NCBI RefSeq assembly: GCF_902167145.1
Contig: NC_050102.1
Coordinates: forward strand, 6,696,850-6,760,849
Origin: Zea mays
Lineage: Eukaryota; Streptophyta; Magnoliopsida; Poales; Poaceae
Length of the DNA stretch: 64,000 nt
Direction: 5' to 3'
Shown here: positions 45,520 through 56,420 of the stretch, piece by piece
Layout: every line of letters begins with the position of its first letter
Position numbering within the stretch: the stretch's first letter is position 1
Translations under genes and position numbers: made by a program
Notes under the pieces: model-generated
What the model saw: the letters and a program-made list of their open reading frames with translations, nothing else
The model's database searches: none
What the model was told of the DNA's origin: nothing

Positions 45520-46347
45520 ATCTCCCCCTTTTTGGTGATTGATGCCAACACAAACCAAAGCAAGTATAGAAATGCATAATTGAACTAGTTTGCATAATGT
45601 AAGTGCAAAGATTGCTTGGAATTGAGCCAATATAAATACTTACAAGATATGCATGGATTGTTTCTTTCATTCTTAATATTTTGGACCACGCTTGCACCAC
45701 ATGTTTTGTTTTTGCAATTTCTTTTGTAAATCCTTTTCAAAATTCTTTTGCAAATAGTCAAAGGTAAATGAATAAGATTTTTCGAAGCATTGTCAGGATT
45801 TGAAATTTTCTCCCCCTGTTTCAAATGCTTTTCCTTTGACTAAACAAAACTCCCCCTTAATGAAATCCTCCTCTTAGTGTTTAAGAGGGTTTTGATATAT
45901 CAATTTTGAAATGCTACTTTCTCCCCCTTTAGAACACAATAAGATACCAATTTTAAATTTATCAATTGAAAATCATTTGTAAAATTAGGGTGGTGGTGCG
46001 GTCCTTTTGCTTTGGGCTCATACTTTCTCCACCTTTGGCATGAATCGCCAAAAACGGATACTTTGAGTGAGATATAAGCCCTTAGAATTACTCTCTCCCT
46101 CTTTGGTCATAAATAAATGAGTGAAGATTATACCAAAGATGGAGTCCTTTTCTCCCCCAAAGATGGAGAGTTGCTCGGAGTGATGGCGAAGGATGAGTTA
46201 CGGAGTGGAAGCCTTTGTCTTCGCCGAAGACTCCAATTCCCTTTCAATACACCTATGACTTGGTTTGAAATAGACTTGAAAACACATTAGTCATAGCATA
46301 TGAAAGAGATATGATCAAAGGTATATAAAAAGAGCTATGTGTGCAAA
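45520..46347 (-). other. Sirevirus 3' non-coding region with multiple polypurine tracts
   Basis: Next to the LTR is the main polypurine tract (45520-45534). Further tract-like CTCCCCC motifs (plus strand) lie at about 45,810, 45,850, 45,921 and 46,152. Multiple tracts here are a known Sirevirus trait. No additional ORF is present, so this copy lacks an env-like gene. Confidence 0.7.
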
Positions 46348-49300
46348 TTAGCAAAAGAAGTTCCTAGAATCAAGAATATTTAGCTCATGCCTAAGTTTGT
46401 TAAAAGTTTGTTCATCAAGAGGCTTGGTAAAGATATCGGCTAATTGATCTTTAGTATCAATGTATGAAATCTCGATATCTCCCTTTTGTTGGTGATCCCT
46501 TAAAAAGTGATACTGAATGGCTATGTGTTTAGTGCGGCTATGCTCAATGGGATTATCTGCCATGCGGATTGCACTCTCATTATCACATAGAAGAGGAACT
46601 TTGGTTAATTTGTAACCATAGTCCCTAAGGGGTTTGCCTCATCCAAAGTAGTTGCGCGCAACAATGGCCTGCGGCAATGTACTCGGCTTCGGCGGTAGAA
46701 AGAGCGACCGAATTTTGCTTCTTTGAAGCCCAAGACACCAAGGATCTTCCCAAGAACTGGCAAGTCCCCGATGTGCTCTTTCTATTAATTTTACACCCTG
46801 CCCAATCGGTATCCGAATAACCAATTAAATCAAATGTGGATCCCCTAGGATACCAAAGCCCAAACTTAGGAGTATAAACCAAATATCTCAAGATTCGTTT
46901 TACGGCCGTAAGGTGAGCTTCCTTAGGGTCGGCTTGGAATCTTGCACACATGGATACAGAAAGCATAATATTCGGTCGAGATGCACATAAATATAGCAAA
47001 GATCCTATCATCGACCGGTATACCTTTTGATCGACGGATTTACCTTCCGTGTCGAGGTCGAGATGCCCATTGGTTCCCATGGGTGTCTTGATAGGTTTGG
47101 CATCTTTCATTCCAAACTTGCTTAGAATATCTTGAGTATACTTCGTTTGGCTTAGGAAGGTGCCTTCTTGGAGTTGCTTCACTTGAAATCCTAAGAAGTA
47201 CTTCAACTCCCCCATCATAGACATCTCGATTTTTTGTGTCATGATCCTACTAAATTCTTCACATGTAGACTCGTTAGTAGACCCAAATATAATATCATCA
47301 ACATAAATTTGGCATACAAACAAGTCATTCTCAAGAGTTTTAGTAAATAAAGTAGGATCAGCCTTTCCGACTTTGAAGCCATTATCTAAAAGAAAATCCC
47401 TAAGGCATTCATACCATGCTCTTGGGGCTTGCTTGAGCCCATAAAGCGCCTTAGAGAGTTTATAAACATGGTTAGGGTACTCACTATCTTCAAAGCCGGG
47501 AGGTTGCTCAACATAGACCTCTTCCTTGATTGGTCCATTGAGGAAGGCACTTTTCACGTCCATTTGATAAAGCTTAAAGCCATGGTAAGTAGCATAGGCC
47601 AATAATATGCGAATTGACTCAAGCCTAGCTACAGGTGCATAGGTTTCACCGAAATCCAAACCTTCGACTTGGGAGTATCCTTTGGCCACAAGTCGAGCTT
47701 TGTTCCTTGTCACCAAACCATGCTCATCTTGCTTGTTACGGAAAACCCACTTGGTTCCTACAACATTTTGGTTAGGACGTGGAACTAAATGCCATACCTC
47801 ATTCCTAGTGAAGTTGTTGAGCTCCTCTTGCATCGCCATCACCCAATCCGAATCTTGGAGTGCTTCCTCTACCCTGTGTGGCTCAATAGAGGAAACAAAA
47901 GAGTAATGCTCACAAAAATGTGCAACACGAGATCGAGTAGTTACCCCCTTATGAATGTCACCTAGTATGGTGTCGACGGGGTGATCTCGTTGGATTGCTT
48001 GGTGGACTCTTGGGTGTGGCGGCCTTTGTTCTTCATCCTCTTTGTCTTGGTCATTTGCATCTCCCCCTTGATCATTGCTGTTATCTTGAGGTGGCTCGTT
48101 TGCTTGATCTTCTCCTTCATCAATTTGAGCCTCATCCTCATTTTGAGTTGGTGGGGATGCTTGCGTGGAGGAGGATGGTTGATCCTGTGCATTTGGAGAC
48201 TCTTCGGATTCCTTAGGACACACATCCCCAATGGACATGTTCCTTAGCGCGATGCACGGAGCCTCTTCATCACCTATCTCATCAAGATCAACTTGCTCTA
48301 CTTGAGAGCCGTTAGTTTCATCAAACACAACGTCACAAGAAACTTCAACTAGTCCGGAGGACTTGTTGAAGACTCTATATGCCCTTGTGTTTGAATCATA
48401 TCCTAGTAAAAAGCCTTCTACTGCCTTAGGAGCAAATTTAGATTTTCTACCTCTTTTAACAAGAATAAAGCATTTGCTACCAAAGACTCTAAAATATGAA
48501 ATGTTAGGCTTTTTACCGGTTAGGAGTTCATAGGATGTCTTCTCGAGGATTCGGTGTAGATACAACCGGTTGATGGCGTAGCAAGCGGTGTTGACCGCCT
48601 CGGCCCAAAACCGATCCGAAGTCTTGTACTCATCAAGCATGGTTCTTGCCATGTCCAATAGAGTTCTATTCTTCCTCTCTACAACGCCATTTTGTTGTGG
48701 CGTGTAGGGAGAGGAGAACTCATGCTTGATGCCCTCCTCCTCAAGGAAGCCTTCAATTCGAGAGTTCTTGAACTCCGTCCCGTTGTCGCTTCTAATTTTC
48801 TTGATCCTTAAGCCGAACTCATTTTGAGCCCGTCTCAAGAATCCTTTTAAGGTCTCTTGGGTTTGAGATTTTTCCTGCAAAAAGAATACCCAAGTGAAGC
48901 GAGAGTAATCATCCACTATTACAAGACAGTACTTACTCCCGCCGATGCTTATGTAAGCAATCGGGCCGAATAGATCCATGTGGAGTAGCTCAAGCGGCCT
49001 GTCGGTCGTCATGATGTTCTTGTGTGGATGATGGGCACCAACTTGCTTTCCTGCTTGGCATGCGCTACAAACCCTGTCTTTCTCAAAATGAACATTGGTT
49101 AGTCCTAAAATGTGTTCTCCCTTTAGAAGCTTATGAAGATTCTTCATCCCAACATGGGCTAGTCGGCGGTGCCAGAGCCAACCCATGTTAGTCTTAGCAA
49201 TTAAGCAAGTGTCGAGTTCAGCTCTATCAAAATCTACCAAGTATAGCTGACCCTCCAACACTCCCTTAAATGCTATTGAATCATCACTTCTTCTAAAGAC

Positions 49301-49591
49301 AGTGACACCTACATCAGTGAAAAGACAGTTGTAACCCATTTTGCATAATTGAGATACAGAAAGCAAATTGTAATCTAATGAATCTACAAGAAAAACATTG
49401 GAAATAGAGTGGTTAGGAGATATAGCAATTTTACCCAATCCTTTGACCAAACCATGGTTTCCATCCCCGATTGTGATCGCTCGTTGGGGATCTTTGTTTT
49501 TCTCGTAGGAGGAGAACATCTTCTTCTCCCCTGTCATGTGGTTTGTGCACCCGCTGTCGAGTATCCAACTTGATCCCCTGGATGCATAAAC
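46348..49591 (-). pseudogene. pol: Sirevirus pol polyprotein with a C-terminal frameshift
   Basis: The open frame begins at 49591 with VYASRGSSW, directly after an AG, with no ATG nearby. Domains in order: aspartic protease (LDSGCTNHM); the HHCC zinc region of integrase (HRRLAH... CSACQAGK); the integrase core ([39 protein letters not shown]); reverse transcriptase ([12 protein letters not shown] and IYVDDIIFG); and RNase H ([13 protein letters not shown]). The frame then hits a stop at 46625, in a C/G run at about 46,623-46,633. The expected continuation lies in another frame (46348-46563, KPLDEQTFNKLRHELNILDS). This single-base-scale slip would truncate RNase H. All other catalytic residues look intact. 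Confidence 0.85.
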
Positions 49592-49604
49592 CTACAAAAC
49601 AAGT

Positions 49605-52271
49605 TTAGTTCTTGACTTTAGGTACCCAAACGGTTTTGGGTCCTTTGGCATTAGAAACAAGAACTTTGGGTACCCAAACACAAGTCTTGGAGCCCTTGTG
49701 TTTGCCCCCAACAAACTTGGCAACTACTTTGCCGGATTTGTTAGTTAAAACATATGATGCATCAAAAGTTTTGAATGAAATGTCATGATCATTTGATGCA
49801 TTAGGAGTTCTCTTCTTAGGCAACTTAGCACGGGTTGGTTGCCTAGAACTGGATGTCTCACCCTTATACATAAAAGCATGGTTTGGGCCAGAGTGAGACT
49901 TCCTAGAGTGAATTCTCCTAATCTTGCTCTCGGGATAACCGGCAGGGTACAAAATGTAACCCTCGTTATCCTGAGGCATGGGAGCCTTGCCCTTAACAAA
50001 ATTAGACAATCTTTTAGGAGGGGCATTAAGTTTGACATTGTCTCCCCTTTGGAAGCCAATGTCATCCTTGATGCCAGGGCGTCTCCCATTATAAAGCATA
50101 CTACGAGCAAATTTAAATTTTTCATTCTCTAAGTTATGCTCGGCAATTTTAGCATCTAATTTTGCTATATGATCATTTTGTTGTTTAATTAAAGACATGT
50201 GATCATCAATAGCATTAATGTCAACATCTCTACATCTAGTACAAATAGATACATGCTCAACGACAGATGTAGAGGGTTTGCAAGATTTTAATTCTACAAC
50301 CTTAGCATGTAATATATCATTCTCACTTCTAAGGTTAGAAATAGTAATATTGCAAACATCAAAATTTTTAGCCTTAGCAAGCAATTTTTCATTTTCAATC
50401 CTAAGGCTAGAAATAGAAACATTTAACTCATCAATCCTAGCAAGTAAATCAACATTATCATCTCTAGGATTGGAAGTTGAAACATTACAAACATGAGAAT
50501 CGACCTTAGCTAACAGATTAGCATTTTCATTTCTAAGGTTGTCAATAGTTTCATGGCAAGAACTTAGCTCACTAGAAAGTTTTTCACATTTTTCTACTTC
50601 TAGAGCGTAAGCATTTTTTATCTTAACATGTTTCTTATTTTCTTTAATAAGGAAGTCCTCTTGGGTGTCCAAGAGATCATCCTTCTCATGAATAGCACTA
50701 ACCAATTCATTAAGTTTCTCTTTTTGTTGCATGTTGAGGTTGGCAAAAAGAGTGCGTAAGTTATCTTCCTCATCACTAGCATTTTCATCACTAGAAGACT
50801 CATATCTAGTGGAGGATTTAGATTTAACCTTCTTCTTTTTGCCGTCCTTTGCCATGAGGCACTTGTGGCCGACGTTGGGGAAGAGAAGGCCTTTGGTGAC
50901 GGCGATGTTGGCGGCGTCCTCGTCGTCGGAGGAGTCGCTAGAGCTTTCGTCGGAGTCCCACTCCCGACAAACATGGGCATCGCCGCCCTTCTTCTTGTAG
51001 TACCTCTTCTTTTCTCTCCTCTTGCCCTTCTTGTCGTCGCCCCTGTCACTGTCACTAGATATTGGACATTTTGCAATAAAATGACCGGGCTTACCACATT
51101 TGTAGCACACTTTCTTGGAGCGGGGTTTGTAGTCCTTCCCCCTCCTTTGTTTGAGGATTTGACGGAAGCTCTTGATGATGAGCGCCATCTCCTCATTGTC
51201 GAGCTTGGAAGCGTCGATGGGTTGTCTACTCGATGTAGACTCCTCTTTCTTCTCCTCCGTCGCCTTGAATGCGACCGGTTGTGCTTCGGGTGTGGAGGAG
51301 GTGCCTTGCTCGATGATTTTCTTGGAGCCCTTAATCATTAGCTCAAAGCTCACAAATTTTCCTATAACTTCCTCGGGAGACATTAGCTTATATCTAGGAT
51401 CACCTCGAATTAATTGAACTTGTGTAGGGTTAAGAAATACGAGGGATCTAAGAATAACCTTGACCATCTCATGGTCATCCCATTTTTTGCTCCCGAGGTT
51501 GCGCACTTGGTTCACCAAGGTCTTCAAGCGGTTGTACATAGCTTGTGGATCCTCCCCTTGGTGAAGCATGAAGCGACCGAGCTCCCCCTCGATCGTTTCC
51601 CACTTGGTGATATTTGTCACCTCGTCTCCTTCGTGCGCGGTCTTGAGTACGTCCCAAATTTCCTTCGCACTTTTTAACCCTTGCACCTTATTATACTCCT
51701 TTCGACTTAGAGAGGCGAGGAGTATAGTAGTGGCTTGGGAGTTAAAGTGGTGAATTTGGGCCGCCTCGTCCAAGTCGTAGTCTTCATCCCCTATGGATGG
51801 TACCTGTACACCAAACTCAACAACATTCCATATGCTTGTGTGGAGTGAGGTTAGATGATGCCTCATTTTGTCACTCCACATATTATAATCTTCACCGTCA
51901 AAAACCGGTGGTTTGCCTAATGGAACAGAGAGTAAAGGAGTACGCTTTGAAACATGGGGATAGCGTAGAGGAATCTTACTATACTTCTTGCGCTCTTGGC
52001 GCTTAGAAGTAACGGACGGTTCATCGGAGTCGGAGGTCGATGGTGATGAAGAGTCGGTCTCGTAGTATACCACTTTCCTCATCCTCTTGTGTTTGTCGCC
52101 TCTCCGATCCGACTTGTGGGAAGAGGATTTCCTCTCCTTCCCCTTCCCTTTGTTGGAGGAGCTTTTCTTCTCCTTCCTCTTGTTGCGGGACTCTTCCGAT
52201 GAAGTTGACCCATCGCTTGTAGCGGGCTTGTCGCCGGTCTCCATCTCCCTCTTGGCGAGTTCTCCCGACAT
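49605..52271 (-). CDS. gag: Sirevirus Gag
   Basis: Intact frame of 888 residues from ATG 52271, only about 50 nt inside the 5' LTR; the GTG one codon earlier is not used. The N-terminus is lysine/serine-rich and disordered. A copia gag (UBN2/retrotran_gag) region follows with WDVLKTAHEG and MYNRLKTLVNQVR, then a CCHC zinc knuckle (C390, C393, H398, C403) that binds RNA. A long coiled-coil-like region with repeated LRxEN and ARIDEL units follows (about residues 510-720). The C-terminus ends with two VWVPKV motifs. The stop TAA lies 13 nt before the pol frame. Gag packages the RNA and forms the virus-like particle in the cytoplasm. The larger size compared with non-Sirevirus copia Gag is a Sirevirus trait. 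Confidence 0.88.
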   Translation of the reverse strand: MSGELAKREMETGDKPATSDGSTSSEESRNKRKEKKSSSNKGKGKERKSSSHKSDRRGDKHKRMRKVVYYETDSSSPSTSDSDEPSVTSKRQERKKYSKIPLRYPHVSKRTPLLSVPLGKPPVFDGEDYNMWSDKMRHHLTSLHTSIWNVVEFGVQVPSIGDEDYDLDEAAQIHHFNSQATTILLASLSRKEYNKVQGLKSAKEIWDVLKTAHEGDEVTNITKWETIEGELGRFMLHQGEDPQAMYNRLKTLVNQVRNLGSKKWDDHEMVKVILRSLVFLNPTQVQLIRGDPRYKLMSPEEVIGKFVSFELMIKGSKKIIEQGTSSTPEAQPVAFKATEEKKEESTSSRQPIDASKLDNEEMALIIKSFRQILKQRRGKDYKPRSKKVCYKCGKPGHFIAKCPISSDSDRGDDKKGKRREKKRYYKKKGGDAHVCREWDSDESSSDSSDDEDAANIAVTKGLLFPNVGHKCLMAKDGKKKKVKSKSSTRYESSSDENASDEEDNLRTLFANLNMQQKEKLNELVSAIHEKDDLLDTQEDFLIKENKKHVKIKNAYALEVEKCEKLSSELSSCHETIDNLRNENANLLAKVDSHVCNVSTSNPRDDNVDLLARIDELNVSISSLRIENEKLLAKAKNFDVCNITISNLRSENDILHAKVVELKSCKPSTSVVEHVSICTRCRDVDINAIDDHMSLIKQQNDHIAKLDAKIAEHNLENEKFKFARSMLYNGRRPGIKDDIGFQRGDNVKLNAPPKRLSNFVKGKAPMPQDNEGYILYPAGYPESKIRRIHSRKSHSGPNHAFMYKGETSSSRQPTRAKLPKKRTPNASNDHDISFKTFDASYVLTNKSGKVVAKFVGGKHKGSKTCVWVPKVLVSNAKGPKTVWVPKVKN

Positions 52272-52305
52272 CACTTCGAGCGGTTAGGATCTAATGAAGC
52301 ACCGG

Positions 52306-52317
52306 GCTCTGATACCA
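52306..52317 (-). promoter_or_regulatory. Primer-binding site of the Sirevirus
   Basis: TGGTATCAGAGC on the minus strand, two bases after the 5' LTR, complementary to initiator-Met tRNA. Confidence 0.88.
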
Positions 52318-52319
52318 AT

Positions 52320-53608
52320 TGATAGTCGCCTAGAGGGGGGGTGAATAGGGCGAAACTGAAATTCTCAAAAATAATCACAACTACAAGCTGGGTTAGCGTT
52401 AGAGATATAATCAAGTCCGCGAGAGAGGGTGCAAAACAAATCGCAAGTGAATAAAGAGTGTGACACACGGATTTGTTTTACTGAGGTTTGGTTCTCGCAA
52501 ACCTACTCCCCGTTGAGGTGGTCACAAAGACCGGGTCTCTTTCAACCCTTTCCCTCTCTCAAACGGTCTCTCGGACCGAGTGAGCTTTCTCTTCTCAATC
52601 ACTTGGAACACAAAGTTCCTACAAGGACCACCACAAGATTGGTGTCTCTTGCCTCAATTACAAGTGAGTTTGATTGCAAGAAAGAATCAAGAAAGAAGAA
52701 AGCAATCCAAGCGCAAGAGCTCGAAAGAACACAAGCAAATCTCTCTCACTAGTCACTAAAGCTTTGTGTGGAATTTGGGAGAGGATTTGATCTCTTGAGT
52801 GTGTCTAGAATTGAATGCCTAGCTCTTGTAAGTGGTTGGAAGTGTGAAAACTTGGATGCAATGAATGGTGGGTGGTTGGGGGTATTTATAGCCCCAACCA
52901 CCAAACTAGCCGTTTGGTGGGGCTGACTGTCGTATGGTGCACCGGACAGTCCGGTGCACACCGGACATGTCCGGTGCGCCAGCCACGTCACCAAAGCCGT
53001 TGGGATTCGACCGTTGGAGCACTATCTTCTGGGCCCGCCTGGATGTCCGGTGGCGCACCGGACATGTACTGTAGAGTGTCCGGTGCGCCAGCATGGGCGT
53101 GCCTGACTTCTGCGCGCGCTGGCGCGCATTCAATGCGCTGCAGGTAGCCGTTGGCGCCGAAATATCTGTTGCTTCGTTGTCACACCGGACATGTCCGGTG
53201 AATTATAGCGGACTAGCCGTTGCGAATTCCCGAAGCTGGCGAGTTCCGGAGGCCGCTCTTCCTTGGAGCACCGGACATTGTCCGGTGTGCACCGGACAGT
53301 CCGGTGAATTATAGCGGAGCGCCTCTGGATTTTCCCAAAGGTGACGAGTTTGACTTGGAGTCCTCTGGTGCACCGGACACTGTCCGGTGGCACACCGGAC
53401 AGTCCGGTGCGCCAGACCAGAGGTGCCTTCGGTTGTCCCTTTGCTCTTTTGTTGAACCCAATACTTGGTCTTTTTATTGGCTAAGTGTGAACCTTTGGCA
53501 CCTGTATAACTTGTACACTAGAGCAAACTAGTTAGTCCAATTATTTGTGTTGGGCAATTCAACCACCAAAATCAATTAGGAAATAGGTGTGACCCTAATT
53601 CCCTTTCA
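52320..53608 (-). repeat. 5' LTR of the Sirevirus
   Basis: 1,289 bp, starting TGAAAGGGAATTAGG and ending GGCGACTATCA on the minus strand. CACCGGAC/GTCCGGTG palindromes lie at about 52,938-53,080 and 53,183-53,412. A TATA-like GGCTATAAATACC (about 52,880-52,892) is the probable promoter. Confidence 0.9.
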
Positions 53609-54940
53609 CATACCATACCAGACTCGTCCATTCCTGTGGACACAGACTATTCGAATAGGTTTTCAAACTCTGCGCAGAGGTGTACACTTTACCCACTAGT
53701 CCGGCTCTGCGATCTCATAGCTAGTGAGATCCGAATCCGAATCTCTTTCTTTCCTCGCACGTCCTAACCTTAACGGTTATACCGGAAGGAGTCAGGTCAC
53801 CGCCATGTCCAAACCGGACAAAACATTCCCCCTCCTTATCCTCACGGTGCTCCCCAGCCTTCATAACCCTGGGGTTGGACCGTACGAGTTCAGATTGAGT
53901 GACTGCCCACACAGTCTCGAGTGGTTGTACTTATCATGAGTACAGGTAGTGAAAGATGACAAACCGGTCCTTATACGATGGGACAATCCTTCTGCTCACG
54001 CCTAAACCAGCTGAGCCATCACCTTAGGCCCTCCCCTAAACCAGGGAGTCCCTGATTATCCCACTCACAAGGAGATAAGGGTGAAAACCCTTCATCATAC
54101 ACATGTTGAAAAGCATTTTCTTTTGAAAACTCACACCTTTTCTCAAATCATTTGTAACAAATATATCAGGGATTGATTGCGGCAAGCGGCTTGGGTGTCC
54201 ATAATAACTTGTCTCAAAATCATATCATGCATAAAATAACAGGCTGAGGGTTGTGGTTGAAAAATCATAGGTAATTTATGCATCAAAGGGATCCAGTGAG
54301 CTTGCCGTGCTTATTCGGCGAAGGGGGAAGGGGAGCTCGCGGAACTGGCTTCTGGCTCCACCGCCTGGCGTAGACTTGCAGATCTGGCCTCCACGAGACG
54401 GCACGAACGCTCCGATAACTATGCAACATGAACAAGCAAACATACAAACCAACAAGTATAGCAACAAATATTTAGTATAGTGGTCAAAATAGCGATACAT
54501 GGATGGGTAGAGTCTTGAGTAGAATATGTGTCATGTGGTGTTGAGATACTACTAGTGGTGGAGCGGAGGTGCTTACCAGGAGGGTGGACTGGAGGCGAAG
54601 CGACACTATGCGTGTAGCCGGCAGAGTAGAGTAACTGAGTGGGTGGGGTGTTTGCCTTGGCTGAGGGTGTTGAGTGTGTGGGGAGAGGGAGAGGGTAGCT
54701 GGGTCTATTTATAGTTGGGTGTATGTGGTGTAGCACAGTGAAGTTCACTGTTGGTGAGAATAGTGACGAATGAATCGTCTGACTTAGTCTGAACAGGAGA
54801 GTTATAGGCAGAATATGGGACAAGAGTATTTTGGGAGTTTTCTGGAATATGGACCATGCTTAAGGGATGACATGGTTGGATAGGGAATAGTTTGATAAGA
54901 ATTTAGAAACGAGAATTATTGGAATCTGAGTTTGGGAGCC

Positions 54941-55019
54941 TGGTTCGAAGGAATCTCAAAGTTAAGCGTGCTCAACTTGGAGAAACCTGGGATGGGTGAC
55001 CAGATGGGAAGTTCCCTAC
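54941..55019 (+). repeat. 5S-rRNA-derived segment inside the solo LTR
   Basis: AAGTTAAGCGTGCT (54,959-54,972) and GGGATGGGTGACC followed by GGGAAGT (54,989-55,012) match, in order and near-normal spacing, the central and 3' parts of plant 5S rRNA that hold the pol III internal promoter (A-box, intermediate element, C-box). The 5' third of 5S is not recognisable and there is no T-run terminator right after, so it is not a functional 5S gene. 5S-derived sequence in LTRs is known from Cassandra elements; this LTR is much longer than a Cassandra LTR. Confidence 0.65.
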
Positions 55020-55139
55020 TAGAAGGAAAATCACAGTCACCGGAGTTCGTATGACTGGAATATGGGTCTGGCTGGTCTTGGGTGGACTGGACAGCATGAT
55101 GGATGAGTAGTTGAAATTTTGGGTGATCGGCTAATCGAT

Positions 55140-55735
55140 GAATAGTAACAATGAATAGTAACGATGAATAGTGATGACGAAAAAGTTACCATAGATATCA
55201 TCGTTGAGTAGTAACGATGATGAATAGTAACGATGGTGAATAGTGTCGGTGAATAGTAACGATGAATAGTAACGATGAATAATCGTATGAACGAACGATG
55301 AACGATGAATAGGAACTATGAACGAACGATGAACGATCGAATGATCGAACGAACGAACGATTGGAATTTCGGCAGCATAACGACAGGAAAAAGATTATTT
55401 GGATGAACGAACGGACGAACGATCGAATGATCGGACGAACGAACGATCGAAATTTCGGCTGCATAACGGCAGGACAAAGATTATCTAGGAGAACGATGAA
55501 TAGGGACTATGAACGAACGATGAACGATGAATAGGAACTATGAACGAACGATGAACGATCGAATGATCGAACGAACGAACAATCGGAATTTCGGCAGCAT
55601 AACGGTAGGAAAAAGATTATTTGGACGAACGAACGATCGAACGATCGGACGAACGAACCATGAACGATCGGACGAACGATCGAACGATCGGACGAACGAA
55701 CGAACAAACTAAGAACAGGGGACGAACGATCGAAC
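55140..55735. repeat. GAACGAACGATC / GAATAGTAACGATG tandem-repeat field
   Basis: It begins with variants of GATGAATAGTAACGATG (55,140-55,300) and passes into dense GAACGAACGATCGAACGATC arrays. Within these a longer unit containing GGAATTTCGGCAGCATAACG recurs at about 55,364, 55,446 and 55,585. ORFs across it on both strands are low-complexity artefacts. It belongs to the solo LTR. Confidence 0.8.
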
Positions 55736-56039
55736 GATCCTTGTGCTAGTGTGTGCTTGTGTGGAACATGGAGTGGGTGTGTGTGGGGGGGAAGAGAGTT
55801 GCCATGAAATGGCTTGGGGTGGGATGAGAGGAGGCCCTTGCCCCTCTATTTATAGCCATGGTGGGGGGATTAGGGGGAGGGATGAGAGGATTAGTGGGAG
55901 GATGAGAGGATTAGTTGGAGATTAGCATGTATTTGTCTTGTATAAGTGAGATTAGCTTGTAGAGCTCACCGTATGACACTGGAGGCATACGCATACGTAT
56001 GAGCATGAGAAAAGTTATGAAGAAATTATTTGTATGGAC

Positions 56040-56280
56040 TTGAAAAATGATTCTGAAGGTATTTCTTAGGAAGAAAATACTTGGAGATATATCGGTGGAA
56101 AATATTTGGATAGTATTTCTAGAAAGAACTTGAAGGGGATCACTCGGGAAATATCTGGGCGGTATTTCTGGAAGAATTTGAGGGGGGTCACTGGAGAAAT
56201 ATCTGGGCAGTATTTCTGAAAAGAAATTGAGGGTGATCACTGGGGAAATATTTGTAGGATATTTTGAGGAGGATTTTTGG
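56040..56280. repeat. Imperfect tandem repeat of about 57 bp
   Basis: Four units contain GGAAATATCTGGGCGGTATT-like and GATCACTGG-like sequence with substitutions. It lies in the last part of the solo LTR and has no coding function visible. Confidence 0.6.
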
Positions 56281-56420
56281 ATAAAATATAGACCACTATA
56301 ATTTATTTGTTGATATCAACTTGCAAATAAACATTTTGAAACGAAATTTGAAATTCATTTTGAATTTAGAGCGAGTTTGAGAAAATTCCAAGATTTGAAT
56401 TTTTGGGATGCTACAGATTT

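Larger units (their letters stand above)
44254..53608 (-). mobile_element. Near-complete Sirevirus (Ty1/copia)
   Basis: This is a 9,355-bp minus-strand element with target duplication CATAC (44249-44253 and 53609-53613). The right (5') LTR is 52320-53608 and the left (3') LTR is 44254-45519. A primer-binding site TGGTATCAGAGC lies at 52317-52306 and a polypurine tract AAAAAGGGGGAGAT next to the 3' LTR. The copia order gag, protease, integrase, RT, RNase H is present. Hallmarks of Sireviruses are visible: repeated CACCGGAC/GTCCGGTG palindromes in the LTRs and several polypurine-tract-like GGGGGAG motifs between pol and the 3' LTR. Pol has a frameshift near its C-terminus, and the LTRs differ by many substitutions and a 20-bp indel, so it is older than the two gypsy-type elements. 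Confidence 0.92.
43594..56415 (+). mobile_element. Solo LTR (about 3.46 kb) split by a Sirevirus
   Basis: It starts TGAAGCGTCCC and ends GGGATGCTACA, inverted termini of a TG...CA LTR, with target duplication GATTT (43589-43593 and 56416-56420). After removing the nested Sirevirus and its target duplication, 3,462 bp remain. No internal repeat of its own ends, no primer-binding site and no coding region were seen, so it is a solo LTR rather than a full element. Orientation is uncertain. It contains a 5S-rRNA-derived segment and two tandem-repeat fields. Confidence 0.7.

Noticed and set aside
54941..55019. A functional 5S rRNA gene
   Set aside because: The 5' third of 5S is missing and there is no terminator; only the promoter-containing part is recognisable.
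55140..55735. CRISPR-like array of short repeats
   Set aside because: Repeats are contiguous and degenerate without unique spacers, in a plant LTR. It is a tandem repeat, not CRISPR.
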